A DNA stretch of 5,886 nucleotides, taken from assembly GCA_029263945.1 (NCBI GenBank), contig JARIDM010000192.1, positions 1 to 5,886 of the forward strand. Reading direction: 5' to 3'. Source of the stretch: Sporosarcina sp. GTDB lineage: Bacteria; Bacillota; Bacilli; Bacillales_A; Planococcaceae. The stretch's first letter is position 1; every line of letters begins with the position of its first letter. This document shows, in pieces, positions 5,805 through 5,886 of this stretch. The translations under genes were made by a program, and so were the position numbers. The notes under the pieces were generated by a model. It ran no database searches. It worked only from the letters and a program-made list of their open reading frames with translations, and had not been told where the DNA came from.

Positions 5805-5886
5805 ATTATGGAGAGTTTGATCCTGGCTCAGGACGAACGCTGGCGGCATGCCTAATACATGCAAGTCGAGCGAACAGATGAGAAGC
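5805..5886 (+). rRNA. 16S ribosomal RNA, 5' end only
   Basis: AGAGTTTGATCCTGGCTCAG at 5812-5831 is the universal 5' segment (E. coli positions 8-27), which puts the mature 5' end near 5804-5805. It continues with GACGAACGCTGGCGGC and ACATGCAAGTCGAGCG, a Bacillales-type sequence, and is cut off by the window edge around the first variable region. The AACAGATGAGAAGC variable stretch recalls Sporosarcina and its relatives. The segment reads GCGGCATGCC where most Bacillus have GCGGCGTGCC. The 5' end is placed by alignment to E. coli numbering, with an error of one or two bases. Confidence 0.97.

Noticed and set aside
1..5886. Mobile elements, CRISPR arrays, tRNA genes or defence genes
   Set aside because: No terminal repeats with transposase, no spaced repeats, no cloverleaf and no unexplained long frame were seen; the region reads as conserved housekeeping DNA.

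Overview
The window looks like ordinary housekeeping chromosome from a low-GC Firmicute, most likely Bacillales. The GuaA and PbuG proteins are of Bacillus type. Shine-Dalgarno sites are strong, there are two non-ATG starts, and intrinsic terminators are U-rich. The gene order (transglutaminase-like membrane protein, guaA, pbuG) is the yebA-guaA-pbuG order known from Bacillus. The first 80 or so bases of the 16S rRNA suggest a Sporosarcina- or Planococcaceae-like organism, but that placement is from memory and not firm.

Layout, left to right, all on the + strand. (1) Bases 2-1735: the 3' part of a membrane-anchored transglutaminase-like protein whose N-terminal membrane domain lies outside the window. 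(2) 1736-1872: a short spacer with no convincing terminator and only a weak promoter candidate. (3) 1873-3426: guaA (GMP synthase), starting at TTG. (4) 3427-3838: a 412-base regulatory leader. It opens 11 bases after guaA with a complete guanine-class purine riboswitch aptamer (3437-3512), followed by several hairpins, two of them terminator-like. (5) 3839-5173: pbuG (hypoxanthine/guanine permease), starting at GTG, with a strong terminator at 5232-5270. (6) 5271-5459: gene-poor spacer. (7) 5460-5804: a rRNA operon control region with tandem promoters, a boxA-like antitermination site and leader hairpins. (8) From about 5805: the 5' end of 16S rRNA, cut by the window edge.

The middle genes form a guanine-nucleotide module. 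GuaA makes GMP from XMP, PbuG imports hypoxanthine and guanine, and the riboswitch should shut off pbuG when guanine is plentiful. A rRNA operon follows directly; in Bacillus rRNA promoters respond to GTP, so the adjacency is suggestive but may be chance.

I found no mobile element, CRISPR array, defence system or clearly new system. The two points most worth a second look are the long, multi-hairpin leader between the aptamer and pbuG, which contains mutually exclusive pairings, and the glutaminase half of GuaA, which departs from several near-invariant motifs while its synthetase half is highly conserved.
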